Positions 27,346 through 37,580 of a stretch of 64,000 bases of DNA are shown in pieces. Under the pieces are notes generated by a model. The model had not been told where the DNA came from. It saw nothing but the letters and a program-made list of their open reading frames with translations, and did no database searches. Origin of the DNA: an uncultured Oenococcus sp. (GTDB lineage: Bacteria > Bacillota > Bacilli > Lactobacillales > Lactobacillaceae); NCBI GenBank assembly GCA_934229385.1, contig CAKQDH010000003.1:1-64000 (forward strand), given 5' to 3'. The first letter of the stretch is position 1, and the number at the start of each line of letters is the position of its first letter. Position numbers and translations under genes: made by a program.

Positions 27346-28749
27346 TTATAAATTAGCAGGGCCCTTTGTTTTAGAAACATTGGCTAAAGACTCTGGAGAA
27401 AATAAATCATTAATTAATGAATCTGAAAGTAAATGTTGAGTTTTAACCAATCTCTTTACAGGACAATGTTTAATTATAGATTGCTTAATTAAAGAAGTTG
27501 TTTTCTCATAGCCTAGATAAGGAGAAAGAATAGTAGCAGTTATCGATGAATTTTCTACTTCATGCCGGCAGTATTTTATTTTAACCTTTAAATCTTTAAC
27601 ACAATTTTTAATAAGAGTTTTGATAGCATTATTAAGGTATTTTTCAGAAATTAATATATCTCGAAACATTATCGGTTCAAAAGCATTAAGCTCTAACTGG
27701 CCGTTTTCTGCCGCAAGGGTAACAGTGACATCTTTACCAATTACTTCAAAGGCTACCTGATTAACAACTTCTGGTATCACAGGATTAACCTTATTAGGCA
27801 TAATAGAAGAACCAGCTTGTTTTTTTGGCAAATTAATTTCTGATAAACCGTATTGTGGACCACTTGATAATAAACGCAAGTCATTACAAAATTTAGAAAG
27901 ATCAATTGCTAATGTTTTAAGGACACCTGAAAAAGAAGTAAAAATATCAGTATTTTGCGTAGCATAAACTAAATCATCAGCTTTTTTAAGCGAAAAATTA
28001 TAAATTTTATTTAATTCTTTAACAATATTATTTCCATAGAAGCGATTAGCATTAATTCCTGTTCCAATTGCAGTCCCGCCTAAATTAACCACTTGCAATA
28101 ATTTTCGAATCCTTAAAATTTTTTTTAAATCTTGTTTGAAAAGTGAACTATAAGCCTTAAAACTTCTGCCGAAAGTAGTAGGAACCGCCTCTTGAAGCTG
28201 CGTTCTCCCAATTTTGACTACCTTTTTATACTTTTCCCCTTTTAAATCTAATTCTTTAATTAATTTTTTTATGGAATTTTTTAGGGGATTTAACATTTCT
28301 AACATCGCCATTTTACCCGCAGTAGGGTAAGTATCATTAGAAGATTGCGATTGATTGACATCATCATTAGGATGAATATAAATTTTTTTTATACTTCTTT
28401 TATCATTAATTTCCATACCTAAATTAGCAATTACTTCATTGATATTCATATTAGTTGAAGTACCAGCTCCGCCTTGGATTGCCGGTACAATAATTGCATT
28501 AAAGTTTTCTGAAAGCAATAATTGATCGCAAGCTTCAACAATAAGTTGGGTTTTTTGATTGTCTAAAGACCCAGCTTTTCTATTAACCAAAGCAGCAGCT
28601 TTTTTTATCTTTAAATAACTCTTAATAATAGAAGAAGGAATTCGTTCTTTCGAAATCGAAAAATTATTCCGCGCTCTTTCAGCATTTATTCCATAAAGTG
28701 CTTGATCAGGTATTTCTAACTTTCCAATACAATCTTTTTCAATTCTCAT
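27346..28749 (-). CDS. aspA: Aspartate ammonia-lyase
   Basis: A 467-residue member of the aspartase/fumarase superfamily. The N-terminus RIEKDCIGKLEIPDQALYG, the TNMNINEVIAN block, DDVNQSQSSNDTYPTA and the catalytic SS-loop GSSIMPNKVNPVIPE (about residue 313) are all present. NQVAFEVIGKD and AENGQLELNAFEP favour aspartase over fumarase C. It would deaminate aspartate to fumarate and ammonia. In this organism, fumarate could serve as electron sink or precursor, with oxaloacetate from the pyc-cit operon as upstream source (inference). The ATG follows AAGGAT. Confidence 0.85.
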   Translation of the reverse strand: MRIEKDCIGKLEIPDQALYGINAERARNNFSISKERIPSSIIKSYLKIKKAAALVNRKAGSLDNQKTQLIVEACDQLLLSENFNAIIVPAIQGGAGTSTNMNINEVIANLGMEINDKRSIKKIYIHPNDDVNQSQSSNDTYPTAGKMAMLEMLNPLKNSIKKLIKELDLKGEKYKKVVKIGRTQLQEAVPTTFGRSFKAYSSLFKQDLKKILRIRKLLQVVNLGGTAIGTGINANRFYGNNIVKELNKIYNFSLKKADDLVYATQNTDIFTSFSGVLKTLAIDLSKFCNDLRLLSSGPQYGLSEINLPKKQAGSSIMPNKVNPVIPEVVNQVAFEVIGKDVTVTLAAENGQLELNAFEPIMFRDILISEKYLNNAIKTLIKNCVKDLKVKIKYCRHEVENSSITATILSPYLGYEKTTSLIKQSIIKHCPVKRLVKTQHLLSDSLINDLFSPESLANVSKTKGPANL

Positions 28750-28949
28750 GTAAATCCTTGAAATAAAAAATTTTTTATTAACTTTTTTTGTTTTAAAAAA
28801 TAATAACCAAGCCTATTATCAACTTTTTTTACACTATTCTATAATTTATGTTAACTAAAGCTACATTAATATAAAATATATTAAAAAACTTTACATATTT
28901 TTATTTAAAAAAAGCTTTGAATTTTTTAAATCAAAAAAGATTTTTTCTT

Positions 28950-29495
28950 TCAAATTTTTCTTTTAGTATCAATATCTTCAATTTCTTGTTTTTTAAAATT
29001 AAAAAAAACTTCATTAATTAATTGATAATTAGGAAAATCATTTTTTTTAATATAATTTGCTAAATACCTTTCTAAAAAGGAAAAATCTTTTTTTTGATAA
29101 AAATCTGCTGAATATACCGAAAAAGGGGTAAAGGGTTCTTTTACCGAAATTAAACGGAAATATTCTTTAAAATCATTATGCTTTAAATCTCTCAATATAT
29201 CAGATGAAATATCGAATAAAGCACTTTTTAATTCTTTTCGGTTAATCTTTAAATGAAAATTATCAAAAACAGCTTTTTTTAATTTTGGGATCATTTCTTT
29301 ATTATGATTTCCCAAAAGTTTATGAGCTCTTTCTTCACTCCATAAAAATAAATTTTTCCTAAATTTTTTATTCTTTATTAAAAAGTATTTCAAATCTTTT
29401 TCATTAGGTAAGGAATTGACAAAAGCAGAAATAAAAGCTTTTTCTTTTTGTTTAATTATTTTTCTATTAACGTTATTTTTAAAATTCTTAGACAT
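28950..29495 (-). CDS. Hypothetical protein, 181 aa
   Basis: I do not recognise this protein. It is basic, predicted mostly alpha-helical, with no signal peptide, membrane segment or cysteine. Central segments such as FSVYSADFYQKKDFSFLERYLANYI are rich in aromatic residues. It is the last of three small minus-strand genes (30244 to 28950) that begin with a DUF536-like plasmid-type protein; 98 bases separate it from the small membrane-protein gene. The start context has no strong ribosome-binding site. Confidence 0.5.
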   Translation of the reverse strand: MSKNFKNNVNRKIIKQKEKAFISAFVNSLPNEKDLKYFLIKNKKFRKNLFLWSEERAHKLLGNHNKEMIPKLKKAVFDNFHLKINRKELKSALFDISSDILRDLKHNDFKEYFRLISVKEPFTPFSVYSADFYQKKDFSFLERYLANYIKKNDFPNYQLINEVFFNFKKQEIEDIDTKRKI

Positions 29496-29593
29496 TTAGA
29501 AAAACCTAATAGTAAATTATAATTCTCTTTATATCTTATTTTGAGGACAAAGACTTCTTGTTTTTTATACCTAGAATAAATAAAAAACATATT

Positions 29594-29788
29594 TCAATTT
29601 AAAAAAGAAATTAAAATAGAAATAAAAAAACCTAACAATAAAGAATATAACCAACCATCTTCCTTAATAAAAATTCCAGGTAATAAAATTAATAATATAA
29701 TAAATAAAAAAATTTCGGCTTTTAAATGTTTTTTCAAAAAATATAAAATATTTCTTTTATTATGAATTGTTCTTTGTTTCCTATTCAT
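29594..29788 (-). CDS. Small membrane protein, 64 aa
   Basis: A 64-residue protein with a basic N-terminus (about 22 residues, rich in Arg and Lys) and two hydrophobic helices, roughly residues 24-42 and 46-63, joined by a short KEDGW turn. It begins 21 bases after the DUF536-like gene and is probably cotranscribed with it. No family is recognised. Small size and composition leave some doubt that it is a gene, but the position inside a tight cluster supports it. Confidence 0.45.
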   Translation of the reverse strand: MNRKQRTIHNKRNILYFLKKHLKAEIFLFIILLILLPGIFIKEDGWLYSLLLGFFISILISFLN

Positions 29789-29809
29789 AAAAATAAAAAA
29801 ATAAATTAA

Positions 29810-30244
29810 TTATTTCCAAAATTCCCACCAATGTTTAGTTGCATTTTGCTTTTTAGGCTTATTAAGAGCTTTGATTTTATTTTCGGCTACTAATTGAAGT
29901 TGCTGAGCATGATCGGCTAATTTTTGCAAATTTCTTTGACTACCTTGTAATTTTGAAATTTGTTTATCTTTAATTTTAATTTGTTCATTTTTTTCTTTAA
30001 TTTGTCGACCTTTATCAGCAATTTGATCTACTTTAATTTTTACGTCTTTTTTTAACCTTTCTAATAGCTCTTTATTTTTTTTCTGTCTTTCTTTCGTGGA
30101 TATTGGAATACGACTTTTTAATTTTTTTATTTCTTCAAAGCTTAAATCATCCCTAGTAGGATTTATTCCATAATATTCGGCTCTACTGTCTAAAGTAGAA
30201 CGAGTAATACCCAGCTCTTTAGACCTTTTTACTTTTGTTACCAT
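29810..30244 (-). CDS. DUF536-like plasmid-type protein (HTH plus coiled coil)
   Basis: A 144-residue protein with the layout of the DUF536 family, common beside repB on lactobacillus and lactococcal plasmids: an N-terminal helix-turn-helix-like segment (KRSKELGITRSTLDSRAEYYG, in two parts at residues 5-26), then a long Lys/Gln/Glu-rich coiled coil (about residues 55-125, KEKNEQIKIKDKQISKLQ), and a C-terminal tryptophan-rich tail HWWEFWK. It probably binds DNA and oligomerises. On a chromosome it suggests integrated plasmid material or a domesticated regulator. No replication gene is next to it. Confidence 0.65.
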   Translation of the reverse strand: MVTKVKRSKELGITRSTLDSRAEYYGINPTRDDLSFEEIKKLKSRIPISTKERQKKNKELLERLKKDVKIKVDQIADKGRQIKEKNEQIKIKDKQISKLQGSQRNLQKLADHAQQLQLVAENKIKALNKPKKQNATKHWWEFWK

Positions 30245-31411
30245 AAACCTATTTTATCATTTCTAATACTATTTTTATATATATTTATGAACAAGCAGTA
30301 TACATTTATTAAACATTATCTACACTTTTTTAAACTTATATTTAACATTTTTTCTATTAAAATCACAAAAATTTACATATTTTAATAACTTTTTAATTTT
30401 TAATTTTTTTAAATATAAATTATAGAAACCAAAATATTTTCTTACATATTTAAACCCTATTTTAATTTCATTAAAAAACCTTAATTTTTAAAAAATTATC
30501 AAATTAATATTATTTACAATACTTCTATTATATATATAATAGGTATTTCTTCCTAACATAAGTTGGAAAAATAATTTATAATAGTTAAATTACTTTTTAT
30601 CAAAAGTGAACATTTATAAATTTTTTTCATATAATATAAATAATATTAATATAAAGAATATAAAATCACCAAAAATAAACCAAAACAAAACTATACTTTT
30701 ATTAAAGGAAGTTTCTCCTTAACTTTTTCTTTTAAACCAACTATATAATTGATACAAAAATTAATCATATATAAAAATTCTTTGAAAAATAAAATTATAT
30801 TTTTTAATTAAATATACAAATAGTAATGAGATCATTTATTCTAAAAATCTAAAATAGAATTTATGCATGAAATTAAAATAGGGTTTAAACTTTAGAAAAT
30901 TATCATTTCTAACACTCTCTAATTAAATTTAAATTTATTCCACAAAATTCTTTTAATAGAAAATTTGGTTTTTATTTAAAATGTCGAAATAAGCACTTTC
31001 CTTATAATTATGTAATTTCTATAAATTATCAATTAAATTTTCAACAAGTAAGCCATTATACCAAATCGCTAATATCACAGTTTCTTTTGATTTTGGCCAT
31101 AATATTTTTTTGAACCTTAAAATTAAGTTTATAACCAAAACATAATTTACAACTTTTTTTATAATATGCCTGTTATTAGATTTCTTTTAGTGGAACCTTT
31201 AAACTATTTTTTTTTAAACTATATAAAAATTATTAAACAATTATAAAACTTTAAATAAACTAAATTTAAATGATTTAAAATAAAATATAAGGATCATTAT
31301 ATTTAATGTATTTATTATTAATAAGAAGAACCAAACCTAACATTTACCTTTTAAATAATTTTCGTCTTTAATTAAAATTGGAAATTTCAAAAATTAGAAA
31401 AAATTATAAAT
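30245..31411. other. Gene-free AT-rich region, 1.17 kb
   Basis: One of the two longest gene-free stretches in the window, and extremely AT-rich. It is also the divergent region between the DUF536-like gene and the TIM-barrel gene. Only a short imperfect repeat around 30705-30721 (AAGGAAG with CTCCTT) and a protein-like but stop-broken minus-strand stretch around 30960-31180 were noticed; neither is convincing. It could be decayed plasmid or phage DNA. Confidence 0.45.
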
Positions 31412-32290
31412 ATGACAAAAAAATATAAAATTTTTAATAAACTTGGACTTAAAAGTTCAATTAATTCATCTCAATATCAAAGCCGTTTAGATCAAAATCC
31501 CGACTTTTTTGAATTTTATCTCACTTTTGACGACGTTATTAATCATCCTAATAATATCCAAAAAGCCATTGATATTGTAAAAGAAAAAGTTAATCCAGAA
31601 AAAATAATATTACATCATCCGTCTTCAACTCCCCTAGGAAAAAATAATTCCACCTATAATCCTAATAAAAATAAAAAAGAACAAAAACAATATAACTTTT
31701 TTATGATAACTAGCGAAATTTTAGCTAATTTAACAATTAAAAACAATGTTTTTATGCTTCTACATGGAGGATATAGTCTTAACAAAAGATCTGACAAACC
31801 CGATTATGATTCTATCTATAAGAAACCATATGATAAAGAGCATCGATATATTGATATTATTAAAAGTCGAATAAATTACTTTAAAAACATAAGTGCAAAT
31901 CATCTAATGTTGGAAAATAGTATATCAACTCTCTTTTCATTTGGAAAATTAGAATTTGATAATGAAGTTAAATTTTTAGGTGTCCCTCTAGTTTATGATA
32001 TTAGTCATGCTTTTATCCGCTTAAACGGCAATAACAACGAACTAATTAAAAGCTTAAAACGGCTTAAACCTTTTATATCACACTATCATATCGTAGATTC
32101 TATGGGCAAAAAACATGACTCTCTAACAGCAGGTGAGGGAAAAATAAATTGGGAAAAAATTATCCCAGCTCTTAATCAAAATGCAAGTTATATATTTGAA
32201 TGCAAAGAAGATGATTTAAACAAAGTTGATAATGAATTAAAAAGTTATGTTTATTTAAAAAAAATCCAAGATAAATTAAATTCAAAATAA
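31412..32290 (+). CDS. Sugar phosphate isomerase/epimerase-like TIM-barrel protein
   Basis: A 292-residue protein of the AP-endonuclease-2/xylose-isomerase-like TIM-barrel type. Strand ends carry candidate metal ligands: ILHHPS (His), MLLHGGYS (His), HLMLENS (Glu), LVYDISHAF (Asp and His), ISHYHIVDS (His) and IFECKEDD (Glu). That is the usual ligand order of the superfamily. It is cytoplasmic; the true substrate is unknown (a sugar, a sugar acid, or nucleic acid are all possible). It stands alone and has no obvious ribosome-binding site before its ATG. Confidence 0.7.
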   Translation: MTKKYKIFNKLGLKSSINSSQYQSRLDQNPDFFEFYLTFDDVINHPNNIQKAIDIVKEKVNPEKIILHHPSSTPLGKNNSTYNPNKNKKEQKQYNFFMITSEILANLTIKNNVFMLLHGGYSLNKRSDKPDYDSIYKKPYDKEHRYIDIIKSRINYFKNISANHLMLENSISTLFSFGKLEFDNEVKFLGVPLVYDISHAFIRLNGNNNELIKSLKRLKPFISHYHIVDSMGKKHDSLTAGEGKINWEKIIPALNQNASYIFECKEDDLNKVDNELKSYVYLKKIQDKLNSK

Positions 32291-32508
32291 ATAATCTTCC
32301 TGTTTTTATCAACTAATTAAACAAATCAGGCTAAAATTAAATAATAGATTATCTTCTTAAAATTTTTAAAATAAATGTTATATCATAAACAATTTATTTT
32401 TTTACCAAAAATAAAGCCTATCTTTAACTTAAATTAAAAATTTTTTCAGGAAAATCATTACAAAAATATATTTTATTATTTAAAAAATTTAAAAATAGTC
32501 TGTATTTA

Positions 32509-35298
32509 TTAATTATAAAAATTACTAATTTTTTTCTGCCGCCTTACAAAAAATTTTCTCAATTCTTCAATTAGAAAAATTGGTATGGGAATTAAAAATA
32601 AATATGCCCATTCATTTATACTGATTGGTTCCATATGAAATAAAGTTTGAATATAAGGCAGATAACTTATTAAAGCAAGTAAAAATATCTCAAAAATTAT
32701 ACCAAACCATATTTGATGATTTTTAAAAAAACCAACCTTAAAAACAGAAACAATTTTAGTGCGACAATTTAAAACTGCAGCGATCTGACAAAAAATAATT
32801 GCGGCTAATGTCATCGTTGTAGCCTTAATATAAATTGAACCACTGTTTGCTAAAGGAACTTGAGGCCAATTGTTTTGATAATTTACCAAGAAATAGAAAA
32901 AAACAGATATACAAGACGCTATTAACCCATACCATAAAAATGCCATTTTAAAAACATGTTTACTAAGCAGATGAGAACTTCTTTTCCTAGGAGGTTGACT
33001 CATAGTTCCTGGTTCAGGCACTTCAGAACCTAAACCTAGAGCAGGGAGCATATCGGTACCTAAATCTACAAACAAAATCTGCATAATAGTAAGTGCCAAA
33101 GGAATTACTCCTTTACTAAATAAAAATAAGGCTGAAGGAACTGCTTCTGGCAAATTAGAATTTAAAATATATAATAAAAATTTTTGAATGTTACTATAAA
33201 CAGTTCTTCCTTCTTCTATAGCAGATACAATAGAGGCAAAATTATCATTAGTAAGAATCATATTTGCTGAATCTTTAGAAACATCCGTGCCGGTTTGCCC
33301 CATTGCGATACCAATATCAGCTTTTTTCAAAGCCGGGGCATCATTAACCCCATCTCCAGTTGCCGCGACAACATTTCCCATAGCTTGACAATTAGTAACT
33401 ATGCGATATTTTTGCTCAGGAGCTACTCTTGCGAAAATAATATCTTGGCTGAGATACTTTTTTAATGTACTATCTTTTATTCGATCTAATTCATTTCCTG
33501 TAATAACACGAGCCGATTTACCAACCAAACCCATTTTTAATGCTATATATTTTGCTGTTAAAGAACTATCTCCTGTAACCATAATAACTTTTATAGAAGC
33601 TTGGTGACATTTTTTTACAGCTTCAATAGCATCAGAACGAGGTGGATCAGCCATTATAGCTAATCCTAAAAAAGTTAAATCCTCCTCACAATTACTAACT
33701 TCAAGATTATCTAGCTGTTTGTTTAAACCATTACCTTCATTTAAAGGGATATCTTTATAGCCCACAGCTAAAGAACGTAACCCAATTGAGGCATATTTTT
33801 CATTTGCTTGATTTATTTTTTTTCTATCTTTCTCTGTAATAGAGCCTAATTTACCATCAGACATAATTTTATGACAATGTGGTAATAATGAATTTAAGGC
33901 TCCTTTAACATTAACCCGCAATTTACTTTTATTAATTTGATTAACAGTGGTCATCATTTTCCGGTTTGAGTCAAAAGGAAATTCCTTCAAACGGGGCATT
34001 TGCTTATTAATTCTTTCTAAATTTATCCCTCCTTTTTCAGCCACAACATCTAAAGAAGCTTCAGTAGGAGTTCCTAATAATTTATTATTACCGTTTTTCT
34101 TTGAACTTTGTTGAACCTTGGTATCATTATTTAACGAAACATTTTCAAGAAACTTTTCTAAATCGAGGTTATCTTTATAATTAACTTTTTTTTTATTTAA
34201 AATAATAGATCCATTATTTATATAGCCGGTGCCATTTACTGCAAAAACTTTACTGGGCATCCAAATATGATTAACCGTCATTTGATTTTGTGTAAGGGTA
34301 CCAGTTTTATCAGAACAAATTATGTTTGTTTCCCCTAATGTTTCTACACTGTTTAAATCTTTAACCAAAGCATGCCTTTTAGCCATTCTTTGAACACCAT
34401 GAGCTAAAGATAAAGTGACGGTCGGCAGAAGGCCTTCAGGTATAAACGCAACAATCATACCTAAGGCAAAAATAAAAGAACGTGTTAAAGAAGAATGTAC
34501 AAAAAGAGTGGCGCCTATGAAAAAAATGATTCCTACTGAAATTGCAATTATAGAAATTTGTTTTGTTAATTTATTTAACTCACTTTGCAAAGTACTCGTT
34601 CTAGTCCTTGCATTTTGACTTAAGGAAGCAATATTTCCCAGTTCTGTATTCATCCCTGTACCAAAAGCAACAGCCTTACAAGATCCTAATCCCACTGTAG
34701 TCCCAGCATAAATAAGGTTAGTTTCAGAAAACTCTCCTTCACCGGAACTATATTCAGCCTTTTTTGATTCAGGTACAGATTCTCCTGTTAAGGCAGACTG
34801 GTTCACTTGTAAAGAAGAAGAAGACAAAATTTTAGCATCTACAGGAACACTAGACCCGGCTTCTAATTCAAAAATATCTCCTGGAACAATTTCTTTAATA
34901 TTAATTTGTTTTATTTTTCCATTACGATATACTTGCGTAAAAGTTGGCAACATCTTCATCAATGCATTAGTAGCTTTTTTAGCTTGATACTGTTGCCAAT
35001 AGCTGAATAAGCCATTAATAATATTAATAGCCCAAATAGCAATACCTAACACTAGAGTACCTGTAAAAAAAGCGATAAAACCACTAATCCATAAAAGAAT
35101 AGCCATTAAACTTGTAAAATTTTTAAAAAAAGTACTTAAATTAGATTCTCCCCTTTTTCGGTTTATCTCATTTTTTCCATAATGATTAAGGCGTTTTGCT
35201 GCTTCTGTTTCGCTTAAACCATTTTCAGTAGTTTTAAATGCCTTTAAAGTCTGCTCAGTTGTTTGTGTAGCCAACTTTTTTCTATTATTTTTTGACAT
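32509..35298 (-). CDS. Cation-translocating P-type ATPase (type II)
   Basis: A 929-residue P-type ATPase. The phosphorylated aspartate is Asp330 in SDKTGTLTQNQM; the actuator loop LTGESVPESKKAE and the hinge VTGDGVNDAPALKKADIGIAMG (positions read in two parts, after VAA) are intact. The membrane motif AFIPEGLLPTVTLSLAHG resembles the Na+/K+-type (IIC) sequence more than the Ca2+ PEGLP form, so sodium, proton or calcium export are all possible. About ten membrane helices are expected. A perfect 24-base palindrome lies just before its ribosome-binding site, probably an operator. Confidence 0.92.
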   Translation of the reverse strand: MSKNNRKKLATQTTEQTLKAFKTTENGLSETEAAKRLNHYGKNEINRKRGESNLSTFFKNFTSLMAILLWISGFIAFFTGTLVLGIAIWAINIINGLFSYWQQYQAKKATNALMKMLPTFTQVYRNGKIKQINIKEIVPGDIFELEAGSSVPVDAKILSSSSLQVNQSALTGESVPESKKAEYSSGEGEFSETNLIYAGTTVGLGSCKAVAFGTGMNTELGNIASLSQNARTRTSTLQSELNKLTKQISIIAISVGIIFFIGATLFVHSSLTRSFIFALGMIVAFIPEGLLPTVTLSLAHGVQRMAKRHALVKDLNSVETLGETNIICSDKTGTLTQNQMTVNHIWMPSKVFAVNGTGYINNGSIILNKKKVNYKDNLDLEKFLENVSLNNDTKVQQSSKKNGNNKLLGTPTEASLDVVAEKGGINLERINKQMPRLKEFPFDSNRKMMTTVNQINKSKLRVNVKGALNSLLPHCHKIMSDGKLGSITEKDRKKINQANEKYASIGLRSLAVGYKDIPLNEGNGLNKQLDNLEVSNCEEDLTFLGLAIMADPPRSDAIEAVKKCHQASIKVIMVTGDSSLTAKYIALKMGLVGKSARVITGNELDRIKDSTLKKYLSQDIIFARVAPEQKYRIVTNCQAMGNVVAATGDGVNDAPALKKADIGIAMGQTGTDVSKDSANMILTNDNFASIVSAIEEGRTVYSNIQKFLLYILNSNLPEAVPSALFLFSKGVIPLALTIMQILFVDLGTDMLPALGLGSEVPEPGTMSQPPRKRSSHLLSKHVFKMAFLWYGLIASCISVFFYFLVNYQNNWPQVPLANSGSIYIKATTMTLAAIIFCQIAAVLNCRTKIVSVFKVGFFKNHQIWFGIIFEIFLLALISYLPYIQTLFHMEPISINEWAYLFLIPIPIFLIEELRKFFVRRQKKISNFYN

Positions 35299-35309
35299 AT
35301 TTCTTCCCT

Positions 35310-35333
35310 TATCATTATATTAATATAATGATA
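35310..35333. promoter_or_regulatory. Perfect 24-base palindrome before the P-type ATPase gene
   Basis: The sequence at 35310-35333 (beginning TATCATTATA, ending TATAATGATA) equals its own reverse complement. It is 12 bases upstream of the ATPase start, next to the ribosome-binding site GGGAAG. A TATAAT on the minus strand at 35319-35314 lies inside it, with a weak -35 TTTATT 17 bases further up, so a dimeric repressor bound here would cover the promoter. Confidence 0.5.
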
Positions 35334-35504
35334 TAAAATAAAAATAGCTTTTACTGTTTCCACATGATTGAATGATAAATCATTTTCCTCATAAATGAAG
35401 ATTTAAAAGCGAAAAAATTTAATAGAAATATCTACAAAAATAGAAATAAATATAAATTTAAGTTTTAAATAAATCTGTTTATTAAAAAATTCTTAGGATA
35501 TAAA

Positions 35505-36002
35505 ATGACTAATTTAAAAATTATTAAAGGCGACATTACTAAAATCAAAACAGAAGCAATTGTAAATGCTGCTAACACCCACTTAAATGGAGGAGGAGGA
35601 GTTGATGGAGCAATTCATGTAGCAGCTGGACCCAAATTAGATAAAGCTTGCAAAAAATTAAAAGGTTGCCCTACAGGTAAAGCAAAGATAACACCAGGTT
35701 TTAATCTGCCTGCTACATATATAATTCATACACCTGGCCCTATTTGGCATGGGGGTAACCATAATGAGGCAAAATTATTAGAAGGTTGCTACCTTAATAG
35801 CTTAAAATTAGCCGATCAATATAATTGTAAAACTATTGCTTTTCCTTCTATAAGTACAGGGGTTTACGGGTATCCACTCAATCTAGCAACGAAAATTGCA
35901 ATCAAAACAATTCAATCTTTTTCTAAAAAAATTAAAGTTATAATCGTCTGCTTTGATAGTAAAACCTATTTTTCTTACCAAAAAACCTTTAAAGAAATTT
36001 AA
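35505..36002 (+). CDS. Macro-domain protein (O-acetyl-ADP-ribose deacetylase/YmdB-like)
   Basis: A 165-residue single macro domain. The nucleotide-binding segment IVNAANTHLNGGGGVDGAIH (residues about 20-39, Asn and Gly-rich) and the second loop IAFPSISTGVYGYPL are those of YmdB/MacroD-type proteins, which remove ADP-ribose or acetyl groups from ADP-ribose conjugates. Length is normal. No ADP-ribosyltransferase is seen nearby. It is divergent from the P-type ATPase gene. The ATG follows TAGGAT. Confidence 0.92.
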   Translation: MTNLKIIKGDITKIKTEAIVNAANTHLNGGGGVDGAIHVAAGPKLDKACKKLKGCPTGKAKITPGFNLPATYIIHTPGPIWHGGNHNEAKLLEGCYLNSLKLADQYNCKTIAFPSISTGVYGYPLNLATKIAIKTIQSFSKKIKVIIVCFDSKTYFSYQKTFKEI

Positions 36003-36148
36003 TTCTTAACTATCTTTAGTTTCAAATAAAAGCTATCTTCTAATTTAAAGAAAATATTATTTTATATTTAAAAATGATAATCTTTAATTTCTTTAGAAAT
36101 TTTATTTAAGTTTATTTATTATTATTTTGTTTACCCACATTTTTTCTT

Positions 36149-36520
36149 TCACTTTCCTAAATATCCAATCGTCATACCTATTAAGAGAATAAATAACGTA
36201 AAAGAAGTAATCCAAACATAAAGTTGGTCGTTTTCCTTGGCAAAAGCATAAATAGAAACTATCACCCTTAAAACTGGCGTTAAAATTAATAAAAACAAAC
36301 CAAACATTATAATAGCTAAAGGTTTTAAAGAAACCACACCATTATATATAGCATTAAAAGAAAAAGGATAAGAATTATATGAATAACCAGTTTTTCCCGA
36401 AATTAAAATCATTAACATCCCTAAAATAATAACCAATGCTGATAAAAACACCCCTATTCGTAAAATATAACCAATTATTATCTCAATTCGTTTCATCTCT
36501 TCTTTTTTCATATGCTTCAT
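36149..36520 (-). CDS. DUF1634 membrane protein
   Basis: A 123-residue protein with three hydrophobic helices (about residues 13-33, 55-80, 100-121). Its pattern EIIIGYILRIGVFLSALVII and the position directly after a TauE/SafE gene (two bases apart) are typical of DUF1634 proteins. It is cotranscribed with that gene and is presumably a subunit or helper of the exporter; its molecular role is not known. Confidence 0.8.
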   Translation of the reverse strand: MKHMKKEEMKRIEIIIGYILRIGVFLSALVIILGMLMILISGKTGYSYNSYPFSFNAIYNGVVSLKPLAIIMFGLFLLILTPVLRVIVSIYAFAKENDQLYVWITSFTLFILLIGMTIGYLGK

Positions 36521-36522
36521 AA

Positions 36523-37365
36523 TTAAATTGTTACTCCAAAACCCTTTAAAAACATTTGTAAACCAATATAAAACAAGATTGGAATAAAAATTATTCTCAT
36601 AATGCGAGGATGTAAATGTTTCATAATTTTTGATCCTAAAGTAGCACCAAATAATATCCCAATAGCTAAAGGGGCAGCAATAATTGGCTTAATAGAACCA
36701 TTAAAAAAATAAACTGTGGCGCTAGCAGCTGCTGTAACTCCCATCATCAAATTACTAGTAGCACTTGAAGGTTTAAGGGGCATTTTCATAATCGTATCCA
36801 TAGCAATAACCTTAAAAGCCCCACTCCCAATTCCTAATAATCCACTAGCTAAACCAGCAACAAGCATCATTAAAAAACCGCCCGGAACATTTGTCACTTG
36901 ATAAGTAATATGTTTATTAATTCCATTATCATAATAAGTAGTATTTAATCTAAGTTTTTGTGACAAAAAATCTAACTCTTTTGGTTTATTATATTTTTTA
37001 GGATTTCTCCTTAACTTTTCGTACATATTTACCGAAGAAAATAATAAAAGTAGTCCAAAAAGTATATACAAAATAATTGGGGATAGTATACCGGTCAGAA
37101 TTGCTCCTACTATAGCCCCTATAGTAGTAGCAATCTCTAAAAACATAGCTACTCTTAAATTAAGTAAATCATCCCTTAAATAAGCTATTGTAGCCCCTGA
37201 ACTTGTAGCAATAACCGAAATTATACTAGCTCCAATAGCATATTTAATATTTAAACCAAAAAGTAAAGTCAAAATGGGTGTAATAATCATGCCACCGCCG
37301 ATACCAAAAATAGCTCCTAGAATTCCAGCTAACAATCCTATAAATAAAAGTATGAATATAGACAT
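36523..37365 (-). CDS. TauE/SafE family exporter (DUF81)
   Basis: A 280-residue membrane protein with about eight helices and the two-repeat layout of the family: GLLAGILGAIFGIGGGMIITP at the N-terminus (read in two parts) and GLASGLLGIGSGAFKVIAMD in the second half. Family members move sulfite, sulfoacetate or related organic anions; the substrate here is open. It forms a two-gene operon with the DUF1634 gene that follows after two bases. Confidence 0.88.
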   Translation of the reverse strand: MSIFILLFIGLLAGILGAIFGIGGGMIITPILTLLFGLNIKYAIGASIISVIATSSGATIAYLRDDLLNLRVAMFLEIATTIGAIVGAILTGILSPIILYILFGLLLLFSSVNMYEKLRRNPKKYNKPKELDFLSQKLRLNTTYYDNGINKHITYQVTNVPGGFLMMLVAGLASGLLGIGSGAFKVIAMDTIMKMPLKPSSATSNLMMGVTAAASATVYFFNGSIKPIIAAPLAIGILFGATLGSKIMKHLHPRIMRIIFIPILFYIGLQMFLKGFGVTI

Positions 37366-37580
37366 GATTTGCTCAATCTCTCCCTTTTAACCCTTTTAAT
37401 TACAATAAAGTAAACATTAAGCAGATAAAAAGCGTTACTTAGAATATAATTTAAACATAAATAAATAAAAATATTTATTCTAAAATTATATTGGTTACTA
37501 AGATTTAATCAATTTAAATTTATTGACTTTTATAAACCTAAATTATATTTGTAATTATAAAGGCCCTAACTATTTATATT

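Noticed and set aside
30960..31180. Protein-like minus-strand pieces suggesting a gene relic
   Set aside because: Open stretches of about 40-45 codons in different frames are expected by chance at this composition.
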